Shown piece after piece: positions 1 to 8,384 of a stretch of DNA of 32,226 bases. The DNA lies in the NCBI GenBank assembly GCA_964532155.1, contig CAZHGN010000015.1:1-32226 (forward strand), in the 5' to 3' direction. Under the pieces are notes generated by a model that ran no database searches, was not told the origin of the DNA, and was given only the letters and a program-made list of their open reading frames with translations. The DNA is from HGM11416 sp964532155. GTDB taxonomy: Bacteria > Bacillota > Clostridia > Christensenellales > Borkfalkiaceae. The translations under genes were made by a program, and so were the position numbers. Numbering within the stretch: position 1 is the first letter of the stretch; the number at the start of each line of letters is the position of its first letter.

Positions 1-26
1 AGAACGAGCGAAAGGCAAATAAAAGG

Positions 27-55
27 TTGCAAAAAAACACGGCGAGTGCTATACT
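27..55 (+). promoter_or_regulatory. Sigma-A-type promoter of the trk operon
   Basis: TTGCAA at 27-32 and TATACT at 50-55 are separated by exactly 17 bp, and TGC directly before the -10 box gives an extended -10 element. Transcription would begin near 62 and leave an untranslated leader of about 58 nt. The start codon at 120 is preceded by AGGAG at 109-113 with 6 nt spacing. Assigned by matching the known consensus; no other signal is visible in 1-119. Confidence 0.7.
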
Positions 56-119
56 GTAAAAAACGATTTGGCAGGCGTTACACGCTAAATCGCGTTCACA
101 CGAAAATTAGGAGAAAAGC

Positions 120-1484
120 ATGAAAATCGTTCTCGTCGGTTGCGGCAAAATCGGAAAAACGATAATTGCGAGCTTAGTACGCGAAAACCACGATATTACG
201 GCAATCGACTTAAACCCGAAGGTCGTCGAATCCGTAACCAATCAATACGACGTAATGACTCTTTGCGGCAACGCAACCGAATATACCATTCTGCGCGAAG
301 CGGACGTCGGCAAAGCCGACCTCTTCATCGCGGTGACCGACTCAGACGAGCTTAATATGCTCAGTTGTCTATCGGCTAAAAGGCTGGGCGCGAAATACAC
401 CGTAGCACGCATCCGCAACTTACAAAACAACGCGGATAGCCTTGAATTTATGCAAAAAAATCTCGATTTATCGATGGCTATAAACCCCGAGCTTATGACG
501 GCGCAGGCAATTTATAACGTAATAAAGCTTCCGTCGGCTTCTAAGGTGGAAATCTTTTCGAGCCGCCACCTGAAAATGATCGAGGTGCCACTGCCCGACG
601 GCTCGCCCTTCGACGGAACGACGCTTAAGGATTTGCGTAAAGGTCGTCGTGAGCGCTTTCTTATATGCGCGATTATGCGCGGAGAGAATATACTCATTCC
701 TAACGGCGACTTCGTTCTCCGCTCCGGCGATAAACTCGGTCTTATAGTTTCCGAAACGGACGTGCAAAAGGTGCTCGCCTTCCTCGGCGTGCAGCATAAA
801 CCGGTAACCGGCGTTATGATAATCGGCGCCGGCATTATAGCGCGTTATCTTGCGCGCATGCTCTCGAACGACCATATTGCAGTAAAACTCATCGAAAGCG
901 ACGAAAAACTTTGCGACGATATTTGCGACGAGCTTAGCCCCAACGTAACGCTGATTTCGGGCGACGGAACCAATCAATCGCTTTTGATGGAAGAAGGCTT
1001 AAAATCGACCGACGCGTTTTTAACGCTTACCGGCAAAGACGAACTGAATATTCTTATGTCCTTCTACGCGCGCTCGCAAAACGTGCCGAAGCTCGTAACC
1101 AAGGTCAACGTAGACGAATACGCATCTCTTGCCGAGCAGCTCGGTCTTAACTGTATAATGACTCCGCGCAAAATCGTAGCCGACTCCATAGTAAAATACG
1201 CGCGCGCACTCGAAAGCTCGCTCGACAGTCAGATCGAAACCTTGTATTCTCTCATGAACGGCAAGGCGGAAGCCGCCGAATTCAAAGTTCTCGGCGATTT
1301 CAAATATTTAAATCAACCGATAAAACAGTTAAAAATCAAAAAAGACTATATCGTTGCCGGAATTATACGCAAGCGCAAGCCGATTATTCCGAGCGGCGAC
1401 GACGTTTTTATGCCCGACGACCACGTAATAGTTATTGCCGCGGGGCAGAATTTACGTTCCCTTTCGGATATTTTCGAGGCTTGA
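120..1484 (+). CDS. trkA: Trk K+ uptake regulatory subunit TrkA
   Basis: This is a cytoplasmic NAD(H)-binding regulatory subunit that gates the TrkH potassium channel. The 454 residues are the usual TrkA length and contain two tandem RCK units. The first opens with a Rossmann glycine motif, GCGKIG, at residues 7-12. The second has GAGIIA at about 236-241, with the last glycine replaced by alanine, as is common in second RCK domains. Each Rossmann fold is followed by a TrkA-C domain, recognisable from stretches such as RSGDKLGLIV and MPDDHVIVIA. The ATG at 120 has a good ribosome binding site. The stop lies 4 nt before the trkH start codon, so the two are almost certainly co-transcribed and translationally coupled. 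The family assignment is firm; nothing unusual was seen. Confidence 0.95.
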   Translation: MKIVLVGCGKIGKTIIASLVRENHDITAIDLNPKVVESVTNQYDVMTLCGNATEYTILREADVGKADLFIAVTDSDELNMLSCLSAKRLGAKYTVARIRNLQNNADSLEFMQKNLDLSMAINPELMTAQAIYNVIKLPSASKVEIFSSRHLKMIEVPLPDGSPFDGTTLKDLRKGRRERFLICAIMRGENILIPNGDFVLRSGDKLGLIVSETDVQKVLAFLGVQHKPVTGVMIIGAGIIARYLARMLSNDHIAVKLIESDEKLCDDICDELSPNVTLISGDGTNQSLLMEEGLKSTDAFLTLTGKDELNILMSFYARSQNVPKLVTKVNVDEYASLAEQLGLNCIMTPRKIVADSIVKYARALESSLDSQIETLYSLMNGKAEAAEFKVLGDFKYLNQPIKQLKIKKDYIVAGIIRKRKPIIPSGDDVFMPDDHVIVIAAGQNLRSLSDIFEA

Positions 1485-1488
1485 TCGT

Positions 1489-2952
1489 ATGAATCACAGG
1501 TTTATTTTCAATATGATCGGCAAAGTCCTTAAAGCCGAAGGGCTTTTGCTCTTGCTACCAACCCTCGTTTCGGCGCTGTATTGGGAAAAAGCATTCTTTT
1601 ACTTAGGCGGCTCGGCGATCGGTATATATTTATTCGGAACGCTTCTCGCTTTTTTCTGCAAGCCGAACGATAAATACTTTTTCGCACGCGAAGGCTTTAT
1701 CTCCGTTGCCCTAACTTGGGTTGCCGTTTCGGCTTTCGGAGCAATCCCTTTCGTTATAAGCGGAGAAATACCTAATTATATAGACGCACTTTTCGAAATG
1801 GTAAGCGGCTTTACGACGACGGGCGCTTCGGTAGTTCCCGACGTGGAAAAACTCAGCTACGGCATGAACATGTGGCGTTGCTTTTCGCACTGGGTAGGCG
1901 GCATGGGTATAATAGTTTTCGTTATCGCCTTAAGCGACAGAGTACCCGATCAGTCGATGTACGTTCTGCGCGCCGAAATGCCCGGACCGATCATCGGTAA
2001 ATTGGTACCGAGGGCACGCCAAACAGCCGCTATTCTGTATTACATATACATCGGAATGACCGTTATAATGTTTATTTTTCTGCTTTGCGGCGGCGAAATG
2101 AGCGTTTTCGAGGCGGCATGCCACTCGCTCGGCACGGCAGGCACGGGCGGTTTCGGAATAAAAGCGGACAGTGCGGCGGGCTACGGCGCGTATTCGCAAT
2201 GGGTTATAGGCGTGTTTATGATGCTTTTCGGCATTAACTTCAACCTCTACTACCTGCTCTTAATCGGAAAATTCAAAAGCTTTATCAAAAGCACCGAAAT
2301 GTGGACGTACGTCGTTATGATCGTCTGCGCAACCGGGCTTATTGCTTGGAACACGCTCGCATCTTTCGCGGGACTTTCGGACGCGGTGCGCCACGCTTTC
2401 TTTCAGGTAACCTCGATCACGACAACTACAGGTTACTCGTCGCTCAACTTCGACGAATGGCCGACTCTTTCTAAGGCAATACTGTTTTTACTTATGTTCA
2501 TCGGCGGTTGTGCGGGCTCTACCGCGGGCGGTTTTAAAGTGTCCAGACTGGTCATCGTGTTTAAAAAAATCGTGAACGACCTCAAAATTCTCATACATCC
2601 GAGAACGAAAACCGCATTGCGCTTCGAGGGAAAAAGACTGGACGACGAAACGGTCAACGCCGTTTGCTCGTATACGATCGTGTACTTCTTCCTTTTTGCG
2701 GTAATATTCTTGCTCGTGTGCTTCGATCCAAACGTACCGCAAGCGGGCGGCTTGGAAAGCAATTTGTCGGCAGTCGCCGCGTGCTTTAACAACGTCGGCC
2801 CGGCATTCGGGTTCGCAGGTCCGGTGTCGAGCTACGCTGGCTATTCGCCTTTTTCTAAAATAGTGCTGACGCTGGCAATGCTGCTCGGCAGATTAGAAAT
2901 TTATCCCATGCTGTTGTTTTTAACACCCACGACTTGGCTTAAAAACAAATAA
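1489..2952 (+). CDS. trkH: Trk K+ channel subunit TrkH
   Basis: This is the membrane pore subunit of the Trk/Ktr potassium uptake system and forms the transporter with the TrkA product encoded just upstream. The 487-residue protein has the four-repeat membrane-pore-membrane architecture. Glycine-rich filter loops are visible in order: TTTGAS, GTAGTGGFG, TTTGYS and a late loop containing NNVGPAFG. The conserved GGCAGSTAGGFK segment lies before the fourth repeat. I chose the ATG at 1489 rather than the in-frame TTG at 1435, because the TTG lies inside trkA and would add 18 residues unlike any TrkH N-terminus. The length is normal and no frameshift was seen. The final gene of the group follows after 9 nt. 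Confidence 0.93.
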   Translation: MNHRFIFNMIGKVLKAEGLLLLLPTLVSALYWEKAFFYLGGSAIGIYLFGTLLAFFCKPNDKYFFAREGFISVALTWVAVSAFGAIPFVISGEIPNYIDALFEMVSGFTTTGASVVPDVEKLSYGMNMWRCFSHWVGGMGIIVFVIALSDRVPDQSMYVLRAEMPGPIIGKLVPRARQTAAILYYIYIGMTVIMFIFLLCGGEMSVFEAACHSLGTAGTGGFGIKADSAAGYGAYSQWVIGVFMMLFGINFNLYYLLLIGKFKSFIKSTEMWTYVVMIVCATGLIAWNTLASFAGLSDAVRHAFFQVTSITTTTGYSSLNFDEWPTLSKAILFLLMFIGGCAGSTAGGFKVSRLVIVFKKIVNDLKILIHPRTKTALRFEGKRLDDETVNAVCSYTIVYFFLFAVIFLLVCFDPNVPQAGGLESNLSAVAACFNNVGPAFGFAGPVSSYAGYSPFSKIVLTLAMLLGRLEIYPMLLFLTPTTWLKNK

Positions 2953-2961
2953 GAACAAACC

Positions 2962-3531
2962 ATGATTAAAAAGTTTTCTAATTGTAATATATCGTTAGAC
3001 GGACTCGAAATTTTTTCGTTAAACGAAAACGCCTTCGACGACGCGTTTTCGCTTTTAAAAACGAGCTTTCCGAGCGACGAAATGCGCGACTACGAAGGGC
3101 AAAAAAATCTGCTATCGGATCCCGATTACAACCTCTTCGGTTTGCGCGAACAGGGCGATAATCGACTTATAGGGCTAATTTCCGTTTGGCTCTTAGACGA
3201 TTTCGGCTATATAGAACATTTAGCGACCGCGCCCGAATACCGTTGCAAAGGTTTAGGCAAAACGCTGTTAAATACCACGATAACCGCGCTTGGCGTACCC
3301 GTTTGCTTAGAAGTCGAAAAGCCCGAAACCGACCTAACTCGCCGAAGAATAGCCTTTTACGAACGAAACGGCTTCACGCTAAACGCCTACGATTACGTTC
3401 AGCCTGCTTATTCCCCGAGTAAAAAACCGGTTCCGTTGCTTTTGATGACTACGGGAGGCGGCGTCACGCAATCCGCATTCGAAAAAATTAAAAACTCGCT
3501 TTACACCCGCGTATATAAAATAAAAAACTGA
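2962..3531 (+). CDS. GNAT-family N-acetyltransferase
   Basis: This is a predicted cytoplasmic acyl-CoA-dependent acetyltransferase of 189 residues. The diagnostic feature is motif A, with R94-x-x-G97-x-G99 in YRCKGLGKTLL, which binds the pyrophosphate of acetyl-CoA. It follows the beta-4 strand segment IEHLATAPEY. The later RIAFYERNGF segment is the usual motif B helix and turn (FYEKxGF-like). The substrate cannot be read from the sequence. The gene starts 9 nt after trkH and has only a poor Shine-Dalgarno match, so it probably depends on translation from the operon. Nothing links it functionally to potassium transport except position. The family is confident, the role unknown. Confidence 0.85.
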   Translation: MIKKFSNCNISLDGLEIFSLNENAFDDAFSLLKTSFPSDEMRDYEGQKNLLSDPDYNLFGLREQGDNRLIGLISVWLLDDFGYIEHLATAPEYRCKGLGKTLLNTTITALGVPVCLEVEKPETDLTRRRIAFYERNGFTLNAYDYVQPAYSPSKKPVPLLLMTTGGGVTQSAFEKIKNSLYTRVYKIKN

Positions 3532-3603
3532 GTTAACCGACCTATACGCCGACTTTTTTCACTTGTATCGTAAAATTTTCTTAATAAAATCGAGTTCTAA
3601 AAT

Positions 3604-3642
3604 AAATGTTGGGGTGCCAAAAAACACTCTAACATTTTTTTT
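3604..3642 (+). terminator. Rho-independent terminator of the trkA-trkH-GNAT operon
   Basis: A 13-bp stem pairs 3604-3616 with 3625-3637. It has two G-U wobbles and an 8-nt loop, CCAAAAAA. An uninterrupted run of eight T's at 3635-3642 includes the last stem bases. The hairpin lies 72 nt after the GNAT stop codon and is oriented to stop plus-strand transcription, separating the K+ operon from the next block. Confidence 0.7.
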
Positions 3643-3859
3643 GAATACCGTTAGTAGTTAATAGTAGCAAAAATTAACCGCACGAGGAAAATACCGCCCC
3701 TAATTTCGCTTTACCGCTTTACCAACCACCTATTGCAAAAAAAAACAACTTAATGTTAAAAAAAAGATATATTATATTGGCAAATAGGTTTATAATGTAC
3801 CTTGAAGGGCGGGAACCATATTCATACAAAGCCTAAAAACGTTTAGGGATAATAGAAAA
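3643..3859 (+). promoter_or_regulatory. AT-rich leader and promoter region of the GH28-esterase-transporter block
   Basis: No gene was found here. A perfect -10 hexamer, TATAAT, lies at 3791-3796, but no acceptable -35 hexamer sits 16-18 bp upstream, which would fit an activator-dependent promoter. Other visible elements are a tandem CGCTTTAC at 3707-3722, the decamer AAAAATTAAC at 3669-3678 (also present at 31081-31090 near the AraC-type regulator), and a perfect 6-bp stem with a 4-nt loop at 3832-3847. That stem overlaps the first bases of the AGGGA ribosome binding site at 3845-3849. Assignment of the promoter is tentative. Confidence 0.45.
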
Positions 3860-5290
3860 ATGAAAATTTACACACTTACTGAAGAGAGTTCGTCAAACTT
3901 TTATAACGTTACGATAAACGGCGAAAATGCGCCTGTTTATACTCACTACGTTTCTAAAGCCCCCATCAACAGGCGCTGGCCCGGACATCAACGCGAAAAA
4001 AATCAGCGTGAAGAGAGTTATTTCGTTGCATTTGAAAGCGACAGCCCCGCTACTCTAACGGTGAATACACCAAAGAACGGCAAGCCAACCGTCCGACCGC
4101 TATCCGCGCACGTCGTGGCTAATCTTTGCGACGACGGCGTAACTTTTACACTGACCGAACACGGCGCATATTCTTTTGAAATAGGCGACGGAAGTAAAAA
4201 TTTGCATATATTTTTCAACAAACCGAAAGAATACTACCTCGACGATAAGTGCGAAATTATTTTCTTTGAAAACGGCGTTTTCGACGTCGGCGAGATACGG
4301 CTAAAGAGCAACCAGATCCTATACGTTGCCGAAAACGCCGTCGTATACTGCAATATAATTGCCGAAAACGCGACAAACGTGCAAATTTTAGGCAAAGGCA
4401 TATTGGACAACTCGAAAAACACCGAAAAAATTCTTTTTGAAACTAAATCGGACGGAACGCAAAGGGACGTCGGAAACGCAGAGCGAAAGCACTTTATTTG
4501 CTTAAAGCACTGCTCCGACGTTAAAATTGACGGCGTAACTCTACGCGATTCTTTATGCTATAACGTTTCCGCATTAGACGTTGAAAACCTAAAAATCGAC
4601 GGTGTTAAAATCGTAGGTTGCTGGAGATACAATTCGGACGGCATCGATATGCAAAATTGCAAAAACGCGGTTATCGAAAACTGTTTTATTCGAACTTACG
4701 ACGATTGCATTTGCGTTAAGGGCGATAAATCCGTTGGGAAAAACTGCGAAAATATTACGGTAAAAAACTGTGTTCTTTGGTGCGATTGGGGACATGCTCT
4801 TGAAATAGGCTTGGAAACGTGTGCCGAAAAAATCCGTAACGTACGCTACCAAGATTGCGTTATTTTAAGAACCTCGTTCGATTTTCTGCATATAGGTTGC
4901 GCCGATTATGCAGAAATTTCCGACGTTACATACAAAAACGTAACGGCGGAATTTGCGGGCGACGAAAAAGCGCCGCAATATCAAAACGAAGACGGTGAAG
5001 AATACATCGTATGTTCCGAGAATTACGAGCCGGTTCTCGTCGGATTGGGCATTTTTCATCATTTTGAATACTCGGTTGGCAACAAGTTCGGAAGCATAAA
5101 AAATGTTAGGTATAAAAATATCAACGTAATAAACGCGCCGAAAAAGCTCAAGATTGAAATAAACGGAGCCGACGAGCAACACAAAATAAGCGATATCATC
5201 TTTGAAAACATATTTTTAAACAGCAAAAAAGCCGACGAAAACGATTTAGACGTTAAAATAAAATACGGAGAAAACGTTGTAATAAAATGA
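3860..5290 (+). CDS. GH28-type (polygalacturonase-like) parallel beta-helix hydrolase
   Basis: This is a predicted glycoside hydrolase of 476 residues. An N-terminal beta-rich region (about 1-120) precedes a right-handed beta-helix with repeated rungs of the type xxVKIDGVTL. The GH28 acidic triad is clear: D260 in NSDGID and D281-D282 in TYDDCI. The spacing of 21 and 22 residues equals that of the catalytic Asp residues of fungal polygalacturonase II. H312 in WGHAL takes the place of the family's GHG histidine. I do not see a clear RIK substrate-binding motif; LRTSFDF occupies roughly that region, so specificity for unsubstituted galacturonan is doubtful. There is no signal peptide, so the enzyme should act in the cytoplasm on imported oligosaccharides. 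The stop codon overlaps the start of the esterase gene. Clan GH-N relatives such as GH49 are an alternative. Confidence 0.75.
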   Translation: MKIYTLTEESSSNFYNVTINGENAPVYTHYVSKAPINRRWPGHQREKNQREESYFVAFESDSPATLTVNTPKNGKPTVRPLSAHVVANLCDDGVTFTLTEHGAYSFEIGDGSKNLHIFFNKPKEYYLDDKCEIIFFENGVFDVGEIRLKSNQILYVAENAVVYCNIIAENATNVQILGKGILDNSKNTEKILFETKSDGTQRDVGNAERKHFICLKHCSDVKIDGVTLRDSLCYNVSALDVENLKIDGVKIVGCWRYNSDGIDMQNCKNAVIENCFIRTYDDCICVKGDKSVGKNCENITVKNCVLWCDWGHALEIGLETCAEKIRNVRYQDCVILRTSFDFLHIGCADYAEISDVTYKNVTAEFAGDEKAPQYQNEDGEEYIVCSENYEPVLVGLGIFHHFEYSVGNKFGSIKNVRYKNINVINAPKKLKIEINGADEQHKISDIIFENIFLNSKKADENDLDVKIKYGENVVIK

Positions 5291-7365
5291 TAAAACTTCA
5301 CGGTTATTTTTCAGACGGTTGCATAATTCAAGCAAACGAAGATTTTTACATTACCGGACATTGCTCCCCCAACTCGCCTATCTCGGGCGTTATCAGCGGA
5401 AAAACCGAACAATCGGCGGCGGCAAAAGCAGACTTAAACGGAGAATTTTGCTTAGCCTTTAGCGCAATTTCACCCTCAAACTCAAGTTATGAAATAATAC
5501 TGACGCAAAACGACGACACCGTAAGGCTAAAAAACGTGCGCTTCGGCGACGTTTGGATAGGCGCGGGACAATCTAACCTCGAGTTGAAGTTGAAATACTT
5601 ATACGAAAACGACAAACTTGCCGATTTATACCGCAACGGCAATTTCGAGTTTGCCGACGTTCCCAACCTTAAATGCGCTTATGAAGGCAACGGGTTTTTC
5701 GGTTTGGAAAAGCCCGCAGAGCGGCTAATTGCTCCGCTCGAATGGAAATCACCCTCAATCACTAACGACGCGTTGGAAACCGCCGGGTTTTCGTTTATTT
5801 TCGTCGGTGAATTGCAAAAAAAATGCGGATACCCCGTGGCGATTATAAACTTGGCGGTAGGCGGAACGAATATAACGCATTGGCTCCCCGAAAACTGTTT
5901 CTTAGATCTACCAAGCTTAAATGCGGAAATTAAATTCAACGGTACAAAGAAGGACGTCGGCTGCCTTTATAACGAAAAAATCTACCCCTTACGCGGACTG
6001 CCCTTCAAGGGCGTACTTTGGTACTTGGGCGAAAGCATAGCCTGGACGGGGTATAAAACCTGTGCGGAATACGCCACCGCTTTATCGCGGTTAATCGACC
6101 TATACCGCGACTTATTGCGCGGAGAAATGAATTTTGTAATAGTCGATATCGCCATTCACGGATATGACGAATTTAGCGTTAATTGCGTAAACGAACAAAA
6201 CGCCTTAGTTTGCAACAAGCTTAAAAACGTGGTTGAGTGCCCCATTTTCGATCTTCCTTTAGACTGGCTTATCCCCGACGGAAAGAGCATTTATCACCCA
6301 ATCCATCTCGTCAAAAAAGAAGAACAGGCAACGCGTGCGGCAATGCTTGCATATAACAATTTCGTTTTAAAAAAGGCTACCGCTTGTCCGCAAATTTCAG
6401 CAGTGGATTTTTGCAAAAATCACGCCATCGTCACGATAAGCGACTGCGAAAAAATATTCTTGCCTAAAAACAAAAAGTTTTTCGGATTTGCGCTTGCTTC
6501 GGACAATGAAAATTACACCGCGGCAACCGCCGAAATAATTGGAAAAAATAAAATCAAAGTTTACTCGCCTTACGTAGAAAGCCCGTCGAAATTGACCTAC
6601 GGATTTTATTTATACAACTATACCGCCAACGTAAAATGCAAAACCGCAAGCGGCGAAGTTCTGCCCCTTTTGCAATACAGAACGACGATAGAAAACCCGG
6701 AAGGGAAAAATTACGAAAAATTCAACCCCGCGTTTTTATCCTGCGAAAAAATATTCGATAACGCCTTTAGCGATTTAGGCGGCGGCGCATACTTTAGCCC
6801 CGCTTGGACGGCAAGCGAAATATTCGGCGACAAAAAAATTAAATTCACGTTTAAAAACAATTACGTTACGGCGAAGTTCGGTTATTCCCCCGAAAACTCG
6901 CGCATGGTCGGATTGTGTCCGCGAATACTCATTACGAACCTTCCGCACGGCTTGGATAAATACGATTACTTAACGTTTAGCGTGCAAGCAAAAAAGGCGT
7001 TAACGTTTATCGGCATACATTTTAAAACTTGCGACGGAAAACAGTTTTACATACTTCCAAAAGTCGACGGAATTACGCAAAGAAACCTTCAAATCCCCGC
7101 CAATAGGTCGATTAACCTCACTTTCGACCTATCTTTGGCAAGCGACGTAAGAGAGGGCGACTTTACCCTTTCACGCCGAGAACGAGCGCAAATTGCGGCA
7201 ATGCAGTTAACCTTTAGAAACGACGAAAAGGAAAACGAAGTATCCCTTTCCGATATAATTTTCCATTACGACAAACGAGCGGCTAACGAAAGCGATTTAT
7301 CCGAAACAAACGCTTTGAAAGCGCACACCGAAAATAAGGACAACTTGTTCGTCTACGGCGATTAA
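5287..7365 (+). CDS. Sialate O-acetylesterase-like (SASA) carbohydrate esterase
   Basis: This is a 692-residue protein with an SGNH/SASA esterase core. The nucleophile motif is AGQSNLE with Ser96, and the segment VLWYLGES is typical of the family. The catalytic histidine is probably H340 in HPIHLVKK, followed by the usual basic and helical region. The N-terminal 90 residues look like the beta domain often found in this family. Residues from about 490 to 680 form a separate beta-sandwich-like region ending in SLSDIIFHYD, perhaps carbohydrate-binding. No signal peptide is seen, so it should remove acetyl groups from imported oligosaccharides in the cytoplasm. The ATG overlaps the upstream stop codon (ATGA), implying coupling with the GH28-like gene. 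In a pectin-type locus the substrate would more likely be acetylated uronate or rhamnogalacturonan than sialic acid. Confidence 0.75.
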   Translation: MIKLHGYFSDGCIIQANEDFYITGHCSPNSPISGVISGKTEQSAAAKADLNGEFCLAFSAISPSNSSYEIILTQNDDTVRLKNVRFGDVWIGAGQSNLELKLKYLYENDKLADLYRNGNFEFADVPNLKCAYEGNGFFGLEKPAERLIAPLEWKSPSITNDALETAGFSFIFVGELQKKCGYPVAIINLAVGGTNITHWLPENCFLDLPSLNAEIKFNGTKKDVGCLYNEKIYPLRGLPFKGVLWYLGESIAWTGYKTCAEYATALSRLIDLYRDLLRGEMNFVIVDIAIHGYDEFSVNCVNEQNALVCNKLKNVVECPIFDLPLDWLIPDGKSIYHPIHLVKKEEQATRAAMLAYNNFVLKKATACPQISAVDFCKNHAIVTISDCEKIFLPKNKKFFGFALASDNENYTAATAEIIGKNKIKVYSPYVESPSKLTYGFYLYNYTANVKCKTASGEVLPLLQYRTTIENPEGKNYEKFNPAFLSCEKIFDNAFSDLGGGAYFSPAWTASEIFGDKKIKFTFKNNYVTAKFGYSPENSRMVGLCPRILITNLPHGLDKYDYLTFSVQAKKALTFIGIHFKTCDGKQFYILPKVDGITQRNLQIPANRSINLTFDLSLASDVREGDFTLSRRERAQIAAMQLTFRNDEKENEVSLSDIIFHYDKRAANESDLSETNALKAHTENKDNLFVYGD

Positions 7366-7375
7366 TGGTGATTTA

Positions 7376-8278
7376 ATGATATATTATATAATGCTGATTG
7401 CGGCTTCGTTCTTATTCGGCTCGCAATTCATGGTAACAAAATCGTTTGAAAAAAATAATGGGAAAACTTTGGCTTCTTCGATAGAGTTTTCGATATTATA
7501 TTCGTTATTCGCTTCGGTTATTTTTATCGTTATTCACCTTATATCGAGCGGTACGACCTTTAATTTTAATCTATTTTCGGTATTCATGGCATTCGGGCTT
7601 GCAGTCGTAAACGTTTCGTGCAGCGTTATAGGCATAAAAGCTTTAGCAATGGGAAACATTGCGATTTACTCGCTATTTATGATGTCCGGCGGAATGATCG
7701 TCCCTTTTTTGTCTGGCGTTATTTTCTTAAAAGAATCCGTTTCCGTATTCAAAATAATAGGCATGGCGATAATGATTTTCGCCTTATGCATTCCGGTTTT
7801 TTTCAAAAACGCTAAAGACGAAAAAAAAGGAACGCTTGCGTTTTATCTGCTTTGCGTTCTCCTGTTTTTTTTCAACGGTCTGTCTTCCACCTTTTCAAAG
7901 CTTAATTCGGTAAGAGAAAACGCCACGCTCGGCGCACAGTTTACCTTTTTAACGTTCGGAATACAACTCGTTCTCTCTATAATAGCTCTCGCCCTCATAC
8001 GCGCATTTTCAAAAACCAAAAACGAAAAAACCGTACTTTTTAAGCCAATTTCCATAAAACTCGGCGCGGCGTTCGGCGCCGTCAACGGAACGGCGTTTCT
8101 TTTGTCGGCAATAAGTGCGGAGCACGTTCCCGCCGTCGCACAATACCCGCTCATTACGGGTGCGACCATCATTTTTTCGTGTATTCTATCCGCGATTATA
8201 TATCGCGAAAAGCCAACGAAAACTCAAATATGGCAGATCGCAATTTCCTTTTTGGCCACGATACTATTCATGTTTTAA
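7376..8278 (+). CDS. EamA/DMT-superfamily membrane transporter
   Basis: This is an integral membrane protein of 300 residues that is almost entirely hydrophobic, with about ten predicted membrane segments arranged as two five-helix halves. Features of the drug/metabolite transporter fold are the N-terminal FLFGSQFMVTKS segment, GIKALAMGNIAIYSLFMMSGG near the end of the first half, and the related AEHVPAVAQYPLITGAT in the second half. Family members export or import small metabolites; the substrate cannot be deduced. It starts 10 nt after the esterase stop codon, so it is probably the last gene of the same transcript. It may move a sugar acid or another breakdown product, but that is only inference from position. 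The likely start is ATG 7376, with a weak GGTGA upstream. Confidence 0.8.
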   Translation: MIYYIMLIAASFLFGSQFMVTKSFEKNNGKTLASSIEFSILYSLFASVIFIVIHLISSGTTFNFNLFSVFMAFGLAVVNVSCSVIGIKALAMGNIAIYSLFMMSGGMIVPFLSGVIFLKESVSVFKIIGMAIMIFALCIPVFFKNAKDEKKGTLAFYLLCVLLFFFNGLSSTFSKLNSVRENATLGAQFTFLTFGIQLVLSIIALALIRAFSKTKNEKTVLFKPISIKLGAAFGAVNGTAFLLSAISAEHVPAVAQYPLITGATIIFSCILSAIIYREKPTKTQIWQIAISFLATILFMF

Positions 8279-8296
8279 TCCATTCCCTCTTATAAC

Positions 8297-8337
8297 AACT
8301 CCCTTGCCTTTCCGCAAAACGGAACGACAAGGGAGTT
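8297..8337. terminator. Hairpin terminator between convergent operons
   Basis: A perfect 10-bp stem, AACTCCCTTG at 8297-8306 with CAAGGGAGTT at 8328-8337, encloses a second short stem TTCCG/CGGAA with a CAAAA loop. It lies in the 106-bp gap between the ends of the plus-strand transporter and the minus-strand GH28 gene, so it can serve both directions. T-rich sequence follows on the plus strand (ATTCTATTT). The tract on the minus side is weaker. Confidence 0.7.
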
Positions 8338-8384
8338 ATTCTATTTATGATTAATTTTTTGCAAAAACCTATTCCTTTTTATCT

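Noticed and set aside
1435..1488. Upstream TTG start extending TrkH by 18 residues
   Set aside because: It lies inside trkA and has no matching ribosome binding site; ATG 1489 gives a normal TrkH N-terminus.
3777..3796. TTGGCA as a -35 box for TATAAT at 3791
   Set aside because: The spacer is only 8 bp, far too short for sigma-A.
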